DNA of 64,000 nt from Rhizobiaceae bacterium (GTDB lineage: Bacteria; Pseudomonadota; Alphaproteobacteria; Rhizobiales; Rhizobiaceae). The notes below the pieces were generated by a model that saw nothing but the letters and a program-made list of their open reading frames with translations, ran no database searches and was not told the origin of the DNA. Positions 32,907-41,412 of this stretch are shown one piece after another. The first letter of the stretch is position 1. Each line of letters begins with the position of its first letter. The position numbers and the translations under genes are program-made. The stretch spans positions 434,001 through 498,000 of the forward strand of contig JAILWO010000002.1 of NCBI GenBank assembly GCA_025698895.1, written 5' to 3'.

Positions 32907-35795
32907 ATGTGCGTGATCTGCGATCTCGCTGGACGCGAGCCCGGCGTCTTCGGTTGCGAGAAGGTCGAACCGAATTTCGGCCATGAGCTGCAGAACCCTG
33001 GCAGCGACACGATTCCGGACAATACGTCGACGACGCAGACGATCGCGACACGCGTCGCCAAGAACGGCTTCGTCAATTTCGCCGGCGACGAGGACTGGTA
33101 TGCGATCAATCTCGAAGCCGGCCGCACCTACACGTTTCGCGTCGAGGGCGTGGGGCAGGAGGCGCTGCGCGATTCCTTCGTCACGCTCTACAATTCCAGC
33201 GGTGTCGCGATCCAGTCGGACGACGATAGCGGGCCGCTGCGCAACGCGGAGATGACCTTCACCGCCACGACCTCGGGAACCTATTATGTGGGGGCCAGCG
33301 GCTACGGGTCCCAGACCGGCGAGTATCTGCTGACCGCGAGCCCCGGATCGTCGACGCATCCGCGTCTGCGCCCCGCCGCCGATCACGCCGACTACATCCA
33401 GTACAGCTACTGGCGGCTGACCGATCAGGACCCGCGCCAGTGGGCCGACAATCACGTCACCTTCAACCTCACCGGACTGGAGCCCGAACGCGCAGTTCTG
33501 GCCCGGCTGGCCTTTCAGACCTGGGCGGAGGTGAGCGGCCTCACCTTCACCGAGACCAGCGGCAGCGCCGACATCACGATCGACGACACGCAAAGCGGCG
33601 CCTCCTCGAGCAGCACCGTTTCGGGCGGCAGCATCCTGTCGTCGACGATCAATGTCGACAGCGCATGGGACGGCGGGTCCGACGCGATCGACAGCTACAC
33701 GTTCCAGACCTTCATCCACGAGATCGGCCATTCGCTCGGCCTCGGCCATTCGGGCGCCTACAACAACACCATCGGCGGCTGGAATGACGCGACCTATGGC
33801 AACGATTCCTGGCAGATGAGCGTCATGTCCTATCTCAGCCAGGACGAAAGCGGACAAGGCTCGTACCGCTACGTGATGACGCCGATGATGGCCGACATTC
33901 TGGCCATGCAGCGCATGTATGGCGGGACGCAGGTCCGTCACGGCGACACCGTCTACGGCCACAACGCCACGACCGGATCGACGGGCACCGGAATTCTCTA
34001 CAATTTCGACAACTATTCGACCGCGCCCGCCTTCACCATTTACGATACGGGCGGGACCGACACGCTCGACGCGTCGGGTTATTCCAACGATCAGACCATC
34101 ATCCTGCGCGGCGGCGAGCATTCGAGCATCGGCGGCCTCACCCGCAATATCGGCATCTATCTGACCAGCTTCATCGAGAACGCGATCGGCGGCAGCGGCA
34201 ACGACCATATCTACGGCAATTCGGGCAAGAACCGCCTGGAGGGCGGCGTCGGCAGCGACCATCTTTACGGAGGCACTGGCGCGGACGTGCTGATCGGCGG
34301 GCCGAACACCGACTTCGCGCGCTACGACGACGCCGACTACGGCAACCTCACCATCCGCCTCGACCTGCCCCAGCTCAACACGGGTGCGGCGGCGGGCGAC
34401 AGCTACCACAGCATCGAAGGCCTGATCGGCGGCGCCGGCAACGACCTCATCGTCGGAAACAGCTCGGCGAACCGGCTCTATGGCGGCCCCGGCAACGACC
34501 AGATATGGGGCAAGGAGGGCGACGACTATATCAGCGGCGGCGCGGGCAGCGACCACATGTATGGCGGCCTTGGCGCGGATCATTTCGAGGGCGGGCCCAA
34601 CACCGATTTCGCGCGCTACGACGCCGAAACCGTCGGCATCACGATCAGTTTGTCAGGCGCGGGCACCGGATCGGCCGCCGGCGACACCTATTCCAGCGTC
34701 GAGGGGCTCGTCGGAGGACAGGGCAATGACCTTGTCGTCGGCGACTTCCGCGACAATTATCTCTACGGCAGCGGCGGCAACGACACGATCAGGGGTGATG
34801 CGGGCGACGACCACCTCTATGGCGGGGTCGGCAGCGACCGTCTTTACGGCGGCAGCGGAACCAACCGCCTCGACGGCGGCCCGAACACGGACTTCGCGGT
34901 CTATGGAGGAGGATACAACGATCCGGACTTCATTCTCAGGCTCGACAATCCGGCGTTGAACGTCGGCACCGGCGGTGTCGACACCTATGTCAGCATCGAA
35001 GGCCTCATCGGAGGCAATGGCCACGACCAGATCCATGGCGATGGCGGCGCGAACTATCTCTACGGCAATGGTGGCAACGACCACATCTACGGCCAGGGCG
35101 GCAACGACTACATCAGCGGCGGCGTCGGCAGCGACCACCTCTATGGCGGGGCCGGAGCCGATCATCTGAACGGCGGCCCGAACACCGACTTCGCCCGCTA
35201 TGACGACGCCAACCATGGCAACCTCGTCATCCGGTTCGACCGGCCCGACCTGAACACCGGCGTGGCCGCCGGCGATACCTACGAGAACGTCGAAGCCCTG
35301 GTGGCGGGCGCCGGCAACGATACAGTGGTCGGCAATGCCGCCGACAATTACCTGTATGGCGGCGGCGGCAACGACTACATCTATGCTCAGGCCGGCGACG
35401 ACTACATCTCCGGCGGCAGTGGCAACGATTTCCTCGCGGCGGGATCGGGCAACGACCGGCTTTATGGCGGTGCCGGGATCGACCGGTTCGTCTTCAACAC
35501 GACCCTCAACGCGCCCGACACGTCCATCTACACCAATGTCGATCACATCGAGGACTTCACGCCCGGCCACGATACGATCATTCTCGACAGCGATCTGTTC
35601 GGCCTGCCGGAAGGGTCGCTCGCCCCGTCGGCCTTCACGACGGGCAACTTCGCGACCGATCCGGACCATGTCATCGTCTTCAACAATTACGAGATGATGG
35701 TCTATTACCATCCCGGAACGGACTCCGGAGCGGGCTATATTCCCATCGCCTCGGTCACCAGTGGACTGACGAGCGCCGACTTCTTCGTGATCTGA
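32907..35795 (+). CDS. Second serralysin-type M10 metalloprotease with RTX repeats
   Basis: A 962-residue paralogue of the protease at 29298. It also starts with a Cys-x-x-Cys (MCVICDLAG). A PPC-like domain (about 45-150) is followed by the M10 domain with zinc site HEIGHSLGLGH from residue 271 and Met-turn MSVMSYLSQ. Four RTX units of about 97 residues follow (first at 34344, last at 35220), then a tail with FVFNTTLN and HIEDFTPGHDTIILD, as expected for type I secretion. Repeat length and sequence differ from the first protease, so the two expanded separately. Substrate unknown. Confidence 0.93.
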   Translation: MCVICDLAGREPGVFGCEKVEPNFGHELQNPGSDTIPDNTSTTQTIATRVAKNGFVNFAGDEDWYAINLEAGRTYTFRVEGVGQEALRDSFVTLYNSSGVAIQSDDDSGPLRNAEMTFTATTSGTYYVGASGYGSQTGEYLLTASPGSSTHPRLRPAADHADYIQYSYWRLTDQDPRQWADNHVTFNLTGLEPERAVLARLAFQTWAEVSGLTFTETSGSADITIDDTQSGASSSSTVSGGSILSSTINVDSAWDGGSDAIDSYTFQTFIHEIGHSLGLGHSGAYNNTIGGWNDATYGNDSWQMSVMSYLSQDESGQGSYRYVMTPMMADILAMQRMYGGTQVRHGDTVYGHNATTGSTGTGILYNFDNYSTAPAFTIYDTGGTDTLDASGYSNDQTIILRGGEHSSIGGLTRNIGIYLTSFIENAIGGSGNDHIYGNSGKNRLEGGVGSDHLYGGTGADVLIGGPNTDFARYDDADYGNLTIRLDLPQLNTGAAAGDSYHSIEGLIGGAGNDLIVGNSSANRLYGGPGNDQIWGKEGDDYISGGAGSDHMYGGLGADHFEGGPNTDFARYDAETVGITISLSGAGTGSAAGDTYSSVEGLVGGQGNDLVVGDFRDNYLYGSGGNDTIRGDAGDDHLYGGVGSDRLYGGSGTNRLDGGPNTDFAVYGGGYNDPDFILRLDNPALNVGTGGVDTYVSIEGLIGGNGHDQIHGDGGANYLYGNGGNDHIYGQGGNDYISGGVGSDHLYGGAGADHLNGGPNTDFARYDDANHGNLVIRFDRPDLNTGVAAGDTYENVEALVAGAGNDTVVGNAADNYLYGGGGNDYIYAQAGDDYISGGSGNDFLAAGSGNDRLYGGAGIDRFVFNTTLNAPDTSIYTNVDHIEDFTPGHDTIILDSDLFGLPEGSLAPSAFTTGNFATDPDHVIVFNNYEMMVYYHPGTDSGAGYIPIASVTSGLTSADFFVI
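34344..35500 (+). repeat. RTX repeat block in the second serralysin gene
   Basis: Four units begin with an (I/L)(R/S)(L/F)D-like beta strand, then a S(I/V)EGL(I/V)GG stretch and nonapeptides. The first and last strand motifs are 876 bp apart (three units). The second unit is shortened. Confidence 0.75.
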
Positions 35796-35848
35796 CATCG
35801 GCGCGCGGCGGCAACGCCGCGCCATCGACCGAGGTCTGTTCGACCCAA

Positions 35849-35880
35849 CAGACGTCGCGGAGATGTAACCGCGACGTCTG
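35849..35880. terminator. Perfect 12-bp hairpin after the second serralysin gene
   Basis: CAGACGTCGCGG and CCGCGACGTCTG pair over 12 bp around an 8-base loop, 54 bases past the stop codon. No T run follows. It is a likely 3' end structure, and lies just ahead of the methyltransferase gene. Confidence 0.6.
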
Positions 35881-35960
35881 GCATTGCGCGCGAGGCCGTG
35901 CCAGAAGCGCCCGCAAGCGCCGCGCGACGGCGGCGCCTAGCGCCGGAGGCAATCATTTCC

Positions 35961-36629
35961 GTGTGGACCGACGACATAAACGCGATCCGCGAGACGCTGC
36001 GCGGGATGGGCCAGGCCTCGCAGACCTCGACCACCTTCCAGGACGACGTGCTGCGCTTCGTCGCCGACAATGCCGGCAAGGGGGCGTCGATCGTCGAGAT
36101 CGGCTGCTATCATGGCGGCTTCACCGCCCAGCTCGCGCGCCTGGCCCGGGAGTTCGCGCTCGCCTTCGACGTGATCGACATCGACGCCGGCAATCTCGAC
36201 AAGGCGGCGGGCGCGCTGGAGGCGACCGGGCTTTCGGATCACGCGCGCCTGCACAGGACCGATTTCAAGCGCTTCGTGCGCCGCTCGCGGGCCTATCCGG
36301 CGCCGGTGCTGGTCTTCGTCGACGGCGACCACCGCTACAAGGGCGTCGTGGCCGACATACGCGCGATCATGGCGATGAAACCCAGGCCCTATGCCTGCGC
36401 CTTTCACGACTTCTCGCTGCGCTATGCCGACGGCCCGCTGACCAATGTGCGCGTCGACCGCGCCATCCTCGACGAGTTCGGCAAGGACGTGCCTCTGATC
36501 CCGGTCGGCGAGACGGCAGGCGAGGGCAAGACGCTGAGGACCGCTCCGGGCGCTGACCGCCATTTTCACGAGAAAGGCATGCCGGAGGGCGTGATCGTCG
36601 TCCTGGACGCCGGGTCACGGCACGGATAG
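35961..36629 (+). CDS. Class I SAM-dependent methyltransferase
   Basis: A protein of about 222 residues with motif I IVEIGCYHGGFTAQLAR, an acidic DVIDIDAGNLDKA motif II, and LVFVDGDHRYKGVVADI, a Methyltransf_24/CmcI-like DGDH motif often seen in sugar or small-molecule O-methyltransferases. GTG 35961 with GGAGG about eleven bases upstream is preferred; the frame is open to a GTG at 35898. It stands apart from both polysaccharide clusters, and its target is unknown. Confidence 0.82.
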   Translation: MWTDDINAIRETLRGMGQASQTSTTFQDDVLRFVADNAGKGASIVEIGCYHGGFTAQLARLAREFALAFDVIDIDAGNLDKAAGALEATGLSDHARLHRTDFKRFVRRSRAYPAPVLVFVDGDHRYKGVVADIRAIMAMKPRPYACAFHDFSLRYADGPLTNVRVDRAILDEFGKDVPLIPVGETAGEGKTLRTAPGADRHFHEKGMPEGVIVVLDAGSRHG

Positions 36630-36637
36630 CGGACATG

Positions 36638-36741
36638 CCACGGCATGGGTCCGGCTCTCGCCTCGCGACCTGCGGTCGTTCGGCTTCGGCCGGGATGACG
36701 GCCGTGGGCGCAGTGGCTTGTCCGTCTGGGTGGCCGGGACG
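36638..36741. repeat. Intergenic palindromic repeat pair (copy 1)
   Basis: Two elements lie side by side. One carries CACGGCATGGGTCC, GCGACCTGCGGTCGTTCGGC and GGCCGGGATGACGG in order, and recurs at 59636 and 63658. The other reads GTGGCTTGTCCGT...GGCCGGGACG and recurs at 63510. They resemble the REP-like repeats of alphaproteobacteria that contain GGGATGACGG. Confidence 0.8.
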
Positions 36742-36811
36742 ACAGGTTCGGGCCGATCCGGGCGGTAAGGCCCCGCCACCTTGGGGCGGGGCCTCACGGC
36801 GCGATGGCAAT

Positions 36812-37198
36812 CTAGTCGGTATCCTCGTCCAGCTTCTTCATCTGGCCAGGAGCCGCCGCGGTGGGATCGTCCTGCTGGCCCGGCGCCATTTCGTCGGCGG
36901 GCTCGTCCTGCTGACCCGGCGCGAACTCGCGAGCTGAGTTCGTCGAGCCCGTCGTGGTGTCATCGGTGTCATCGTCGAGGTCGTCATCCAGCTGCTGGCC
37001 CGGCGCGTATTCGGTGGCGCTCTCGCCCTCTTCCTTCATCTGGCCGGGCGCGATGTCGGGCGTGCCGGCACTGTCGTCAAGACGCTTCATTTGGCCCGGG
37101 GCGTGTTCGGAGGACCCGCTGCCCTGGGAGTAGGCGGGGGCCGAGAGGACTGCCGAGCCCAGCAGGGCGGCGGTCGCGACTGTTAGAATGCGTTTCAT
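36812..37198 (-). CDS. Secreted acidic protein with six APGQ repeats
   Basis: A 128-residue exported protein. Residues 1-24 form a signal peptide (MKRILTVATAALLGSAVLS, likely cut after PAYS). The mature part is acidic and low in complexity, and repeats APGQ(M/Q) six times: HAPGQMK, IAPGQMK, YAPGQQL, FAPGQQD, MAPGQQD, AAPGQMKK, spaced by Asp/Glu/Thr-rich linkers. No enzyme motif or cysteine is present. It may be an extended, disordered periplasmic or surface protein. I do not know a function. Confidence 0.75.
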   Translation of the reverse strand: MKRILTVATAALLGSAVLSAPAYSQGSGSSEHAPGQMKRLDDSAGTPDIAPGQMKEEGESATEYAPGQQLDDDLDDDTDDTTTGSTNSAREFAPGQQDEPADEMAPGQQDDPTAAAPGQMKKLDEDTD

Positions 37199-37349
37199 GG
37201 CGATCTGCCTTCTGTTCCGACGGATCGTCCCTTCGCGAGGCAAACAATCCGGACGCGGCGTGGTTCCCGAAAAGCTGTTCTCCCCCGAACGGGGGATGGA
37301 GAACCCGCCCCATCGTGCTTGGATCGCACCGGGCAAGGGGGAATATCGG

Positions 37350-37433
37350 ATGATGATGCGTTTTGCCGAGCCGGCCATGTGGCTGGTGCTGGCCGCCGTG
37401 GCGGTCGCGTGGTTCGTCAGCGCCCCGCTGTGA
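37350..37433 (+). CDS. Candidate 27-residue single-helix membrane peptide
   Basis: ATG 37350 opens a 27-residue frame MMMRFAEPAMWLVLAAVAVA with tail WFVSAPL, a single hydrophobic helix after a short polar start. AAGGGGG lies about ten bases upstream. Three ATG codons in a row make the exact start uncertain. Its size and composition are like known small membrane proteins, but nothing else supports it. The hairpin core CCCCC-GAAC-GGGGG at about 37282-37296 sits upstream. Confidence 0.4.
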   Translation: MMMRFAEPAMWLVLAAVAVAWFVSAPL

Positions 37434-37706
37434 TCATTCCGCCTGCGGGCTGTTGGATCCGCGGGCGTTCCGCGATCCCGGGCGCGGCCGCGGATCACGG
37501 TCGCCGACAAGGTGGACAGATTTCGCGTCCCGCGCTGGTGCAGCCGGGGAGCCGAGTGAGGACGGCCGGCCATTAACCGATTTTAGACAATGGGTTAGGC
37601 GCCGACAGCCGGTGCCATGCCGTGAGCGGCCGGGGCGTTTCGTTCTATTTTTGTTCACGGGGTACGCCGAAGCGCGACACTTGCGGGTTTCCGCAGGAGC
37701 GACCCG

Positions 37707-39044
37707 ATGAGCGACCAGTCCCCCAATCTCGACCTTCCCTACATCCTGCCCTCGCAGGCGCAGAAGCACGTGACCCACAACGAGGCGGTGAGGCTGCTCG
37801 ATTCGCTCGTGCAACTCGCGGTTCTCGATCGGGACAGGACTTCGCCTCCCGGATCGTCGGAAGAGGGCGACCGCCATGTCGTCGCCGCCCCGGCGGAAGG
37901 AGAGTGGAGCGGACAGGCCGGTGCTGTCGCGGTGCGCCAGGACGGTGGCTGGAGTTTTCTGGAACCCAGGCCCGGCTGGCTGGCCTGGGTCGTGGCCGAG
38001 GACGGCTTCGTGGTCCATGACGGCGAGGAGTGGCGCGCCTGGGGCGTCGACGACCTGCAGGACGTGCCGCTGCTGGGGCTGGGCACGGTGGCCGACGCGA
38101 CCAACCCCTTCGCGGCCAAGCTCAACAAGGCGCTGTGGACGGCGCGCTATGCAAGCGAGGGTGGCGACGGCGACCTGCGCTATACGCTGAACAAAGAGGC
38201 GCCGGCGGGCGTGCTGTCCATGCTGATGCAGTCCGACTGGTCGGGCCGGGCGGAACTGGGGCTGATCGGCGACGACGATTTCGGCGTCAAGGTCAGCCCC
38301 GACGGGGCAACCTGGCACGAGGCGCTGAAGGCCGACCGCGCCAGCGGCGCCGTCAGCCTGCCGGGCGGGCTGATGCACGCGGCGAGCGGCGCGCCGCTTC
38401 ACGGCCTCGTCTTCACGCCCGGCGGCGACGGCCAGGTTTCGATCTGGCGCATCGACGCGGCCCATGCGCAGAACCCGCGCGTGGCGACGGTGTCGTCGGT
38501 CGCGGGCGACACGATCACGCTGACGGCGGCCGATGCCGGCCAGTTCGGCCGCTGGACCGGCTTCATGGCGGGTGTTTCGCTGCTTCGCGTCTGGAACGTC
38601 TCGAAGGCGCCTGCCCAGAGCGCCTGGGTGAGGGCCAGCGCGACCGGTTCGACATTGCAGGTCACCGACGCGTCCGACATCGCCGGATGGTCGAACGGCG
38701 AGACGGTGCAGATCGGCGATCCGACGGCGGCAACGCCAGGCCGCGTGATCGCGCTCGACATATCGCCGATGATGACGGCGCTGTTCGGGGCGCCGTTCCG
38801 CCAGTCGGGCCTGGTCGTCAAGGCGGCCATTTCGGGCTCGGCCGGCGATGCGGTGGGCCTCACCCCGAGCGGCGTGGGAGGCTCCTTCGTCAACGCATCG
38901 CGACATGGGTCGGGGGACGGTGTCACGATCGTCCCGTGCAGCGAGGCCTCGCCGGTCTCGGGCTCCAACCTGGTCTTCCTGCGCGAGGACATCGCCACGA
39001 CGGCGACGGTGGAAATCGTCAGCACGGTCGCGCTGATCGCGTGA
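37707..39044 (+). CDS. DUF2793 domain-containing protein (phage/GTA tail-associated family)
   Basis: A 445-residue protein whose N-terminal third matches the DUF2793 pattern: NLDLPYILPSQAQKHVTHNE, RLLDSLVQLAVLDRD, PPGSSEEGDRHVVA, GGWSFLEPRPGWLAWV. The remainder is beta-rich with no clear motif. DUF2793 proteins are found beside tail genes of phages and gene-transfer agents, and also alone in rhizobia. No other phage gene is near, so here it is an orphan. ATG 37707 has CAGGAGC about seven bases upstream. A short dyad (AAGCCG / CGGCTT) follows the stop. Confidence 0.8.
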   Translation: MSDQSPNLDLPYILPSQAQKHVTHNEAVRLLDSLVQLAVLDRDRTSPPGSSEEGDRHVVAAPAEGEWSGQAGAVAVRQDGGWSFLEPRPGWLAWVVAEDGFVVHDGEEWRAWGVDDLQDVPLLGLGTVADATNPFAAKLNKALWTARYASEGGDGDLRYTLNKEAPAGVLSMLMQSDWSGRAELGLIGDDDFGVKVSPDGATWHEALKADRASGAVSLPGGLMHAASGAPLHGLVFTPGGDGQVSIWRIDAAHAQNPRVATVSSVAGDTITLTAADAGQFGRWTGFMAGVSLLRVWNVSKAPAQSAWVRASATGSTLQVTDASDIAGWSNGETVQIGDPTAATPGRVIALDISPMMTALFGAPFRQSGLVVKAAISGSAGDAVGLTPSGVGGSFVNASRHGSGDGVTIVPCSEASPVSGSNLVFLREDIATTATVEIVSTVALIA

Positions 39045-39125
39045 CCCAAGCCGGCGGCCGGCGGCTTAAGAGCACGGCGAGGCCGCGGCGGGTTCCCGCG
39101 GGCAACGTTATGCGCGGAATTACAT

Positions 39126-39146
39126 TGCGTTCAATCTTGGAACGCA
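39126..39146. promoter_or_regulatory. Inverted repeat upstream of mazE, likely autoregulatory site
   Basis: TGCGTTC and GAACGCA are perfect 7-bp arms with a 7-base spacer. A TATACT hexamer follows at 39165-39170. MazE-type antitoxins commonly bind such repeats over their own promoter. Confidence 0.6.
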
Positions 39147-39198
39147 CTATGTGTCTCCATCGTATATACTGCGTCGCGGACGCCGCAGGAGAAGTCCC

Positions 39199-39441
39199 AT
39201 GATCACCGCTATCGCGAAATGGGGTAACAGTCTGGCATTGAGAATCCCGACCGCCTTCGCGCGTGAAATCGCCGTCAAGGAAGGCGCATCGGTCGATATT
39301 TCGGTGGCGAACGGGGCACTTTTGGTGCGCCCTGTTGATGATTCGCCAGTTTATGACCTAGACGAGCTTCTGCGCGGGATCACGGAAGATAATCGTCATG
39401 GCGAGATTGCCACTGGCCGGGCGGTCGGGAACGAGTTCTAA
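39199..39441 (+). CDS. mazE: MazE-type (AbrB-fold) antitoxin
   Basis: An 80-residue antitoxin. The N-terminal swapped-hairpin DNA-binding domain reads ITAIAKWGNSLALRIPTAFA, then VKEGASVDISVANGALLV. The short C-terminal tail (YDLDELLRGITEDNRHGE) would thread into the toxin. ATG 39199 follows CAGGAGAAG. It overlaps the toxin gene by 44 bases, which fixes their translation ratio. It represses the operon and neutralises MazF. Confidence 0.92.
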   Translation: MITAIAKWGNSLALRIPTAFAREIAVKEGASVDISVANGALLVRPVDDSPVYDLDELLRGITEDNRHGEIATGRAVGNEF

Positions 39442-39775
39442 GCCGCCTTACTGTCCAGAACAGTTCGACGTTATTCATATCCAGTTCGACCCGCAGGCCG
39501 GGCGAGAGCAGGCCGGCAAACGCTACGCTTTCGTGCTCTCGCCCGCCAAGTACAATGCCTTGGCGCGTTTGTGCGTCTTGTGCCCGATCACCACGAAGGC
39601 AAAAGGCTACCCGTTCGAGGTGCCCGTTCCGGACGGCCACAAGACAAGTGGCGTGGTTCTGGCCGATCAGATCAAAAGCCTGGACTGGTCCATGCGCGAA
39701 GCCGAGTTTTTCGAGAGCCGGCCCGACATGGCGCCTCACGTGATCGGCATGCTGAAGGCTCTCTTACCGATCTAG
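39398..39775 (+). CDS. mazF: MazF/PemK-type endoribonuclease toxin
   Basis: A 125-residue mRNA interferase. Family features are IHIQFDPQAGREQAGKR, FVLSPAKYN, LCVLCPITTKAKGYPFEV and GVVLADQIKSLDW. In the family, the Arg in GREQAG and the Thr in CPIT form the active site. ATG 39398 lies within mazE; the first 14 residues are poorly conserved, so a slightly later start is possible. It cleaves mRNA when the labile antitoxin is lost. The pair stands between the DUF2793 gene and the second polysaccharide region. Confidence 0.93.
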   Translation: MARLPLAGRSGTSSKPPYCPEQFDVIHIQFDPQAGREQAGKRYAFVLSPAKYNALARLCVLCPITTKAKGYPFEVPVPDGHKTSGVVLADQIKSLDWSMREAEFFESRPDMAPHVIGMLKALLPI

Positions 39776-39910
39776 CGATCCGTTTCCGACATCCTCGTTC
39801 CGTCCAGAGGCCGCGGCGGGTTCCGATCCGCCGCGCGATGGTCTAACAGGCCGGACCGAACGGCGTGTCCGCGACGCGGCGGGACCGGCGCAAGCAGCGG
39901 GGGAGGACGC

Positions 39911-40852
39911 GTGAACACGGTCTATTTCATGATACCGGCGAGCCCGAATGACGGCTTCCTGTCGCAGATCGCCGCGTTCAGGCGATCTGTGGACAGCGCC
40001 CTCTGGCGGCGCTGGCGGCCGCGCGTCACCGCGTTCTTCGCCGAGGAGTTCGATCCGGCCGTGCTGGCGCGCTGGTATCCCCATCTGCAGGACATGGACC
40101 TGGTGTTCAGGGATCGCCGGCTGTTTACCGAGCACAGATATTTCGCCCAGGGCGATTCGCGCATGAGCATGGTGCCGGCCGACGCCGACGCGCTCGTGCT
40201 GGTCGACGCCGATACATTCGTGGCGGGCGATCTCGAGGACATGCTGGACGAGGTCTATGCCAAGGACGCGCTGGCGGGCGTGCAGGCGCATTATCCGTTC
40301 CCTCGCAAGGACAGGTCGGCCTCCGCCGATCCCTGGGCGGAGGTCGAAGGCCTTGTTTCGGAACCCCTGCGCCGCGACCACCGCTATCTGTTCCCGCCGA
40401 GGCCGTCCGACCCGGACGACCCGGAGGCGTGGAAATGCCCGTTCTACATCAATTTCGGCGTGCTGGCCGGATCGGCGCTCGCCATACGTCGGATCTTTCC
40501 GCTCTACCGCCGATACCGGCAGCTTGTCTCCGAGCGGCTCGACGGTTCGTTCTTCGCCGCGCAGATCGGATTCGCGCTGGCTGTCGCCGAGAGCGGCGCC
40601 AGGACCATCAGCCTGCCGATCGCCTACAACTATCCCAACGACCCGGTGGCCGACGCGACCTATCCCGACCAGATGCGCGACATCCGCATCCTGCATTATC
40701 TGAGGAAAACGACCTTCGACCGCCAGAAGGTCTTCGCGAATGCCGAGACCTATCGGGGCTTCATGGAAATGGAGCTTTCCGGCTCCAACGCGCTGTTCCG
40801 CGACATGGTGGCGGAGCGGCTGGGACGCGATTATCCGTTTCCGGCGGCGTGA
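39911..40852 (+). CDS. GT-A-fold glycosyltransferase-like protein
   Basis: A 313-residue protein of no exact family that I can name. A DxD-type metal motif is visible in ALVLVDADTFVAGDLEDML at about 95-113, as in GT-A enzymes, followed by FYINFGVLAGSALAIRRIFP and an acceptor-type DGSFFAAQIGFALAVAE region. GTG 39911 has GGGAGG about six bases upstream. Its 3' end overlaps a convergent acetyltransferase gene by 22 bases. A cytosolic sugar-transfer role is inferred from the DxD and the neighbours. Confidence 0.7.
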   Translation: MNTVYFMIPASPNDGFLSQIAAFRRSVDSALWRRWRPRVTAFFAEEFDPAVLARWYPHLQDMDLVFRDRRLFTEHRYFAQGDSRMSMVPADADALVLVDADTFVAGDLEDMLDEVYAKDALAGVQAHYPFPRKDRSASADPWAEVEGLVSEPLRRDHRYLFPPRPSDPDDPEAWKCPFYINFGVLAGSALAIRRIFPLYRRYRQLVSERLDGSFFAAQIGFALAVAESGARTISLPIAYNYPNDPVADATYPDQMRDIRILHYLRKTTFDRQKVFANAETYRGFMEMELSGSNALFRDMVAERLGRDYPFPAA

Positions 40853-41412
40853 GCCGCCTCGTAGGCTTCAAGCACGCCCAGCAGCTTGCGCGAGCGCTCC
40901 TTGAGCATCCGCGCCGGCACGCCGCCATGGATATGCCAGGCCTGGAGCATCGTCTTCGTCAGCGAAAGCGAGCCGAGAATGGCGCCTTCCTCAAGCCCGC
41001 CCCCCGGCATGACGATGCAGTTGGCGCCCACCACCGCGTGCTCGCCGATCACGATGCGCCTGTGGAGCGCGTTGGTGTAGGGCGGAGGAAATGTCGGCCC
41101 GGTGAGGAAGTCTCCGGAGAAATCGTCGGAGGTGGACAGAAGCCGCGCGCCCGCCGCGATGCCGGCATATTTGCAGATGTCGAAACCGGCGCGCCCGGCG
41201 ATCAGCACATGGGTGGATATGTGAACGTGGTCGTCGATGAGGCAGGCCTCGTCGCCGCAGGTGACGACGGAGAAGGCGTCGATCCTGACATCGCTGCCGA
41301 TCGACAGGCGACCCGCATTGATGATCAGGCTGCTCCTATGTATGCCTACGCGGTCGCCCACGCTGGCCAGGCCCAGTGCCGCGATTTCGGGCTCGGAGAG
41401 ATAAGCGTTCAT
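40831..41412 (-). CDS. Left-handed beta-helix acetyltransferase
   Basis: A 193-residue hexapeptide-repeat acyltransferase of the WbbJ/LacA-like type. Imperfect hexads ([LIV]-G-x4) run from about residue 28 to 150: IGSDVRIDAFSVV, IDDHVHISTHVLIAGRAG, IGEHAVVGANCIV, EGAILGSLSLT, closing with GGVPARML. Such enzymes O- or N-acetylate sugars. Its start codon overlaps that of the divergent DegT gene, so the two genes have no space between them and may be made from transcripts reading through each other. Confidence 0.87.
   Translation of the reverse strand: MNAYLSEPEIAALGLASVGDRVGIHRSSLIINAGRLSIGSDVRIDAFSVVTCGDEACLIDDHVHISTHVLIAGRAGFDICKYAGIAAGARLLSTSDDFSGDFLTGPTFPPPYTNALHRRIVIGEHAVVGANCIVMPGGGLEEGAILGSLSLTKTMLQAWHIHGGVPARMLKERSRKLLGVLEAYEAAHAAGNG

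Noticed and set aside
30800-35500. Regularly spaced direct repeats, considered as a CRISPR-like array
   Set aside because: The repeats are in-frame RTX calcium-binding nonapeptides inside two protease genes, with no constant repeat/variable spacer structure.
36630-36810. Minus-strand frame over the intergenic repeat (36367-36810)
   Set aside because: Product is Arg/Pro-rich; the region is explained by palindromic repeats.
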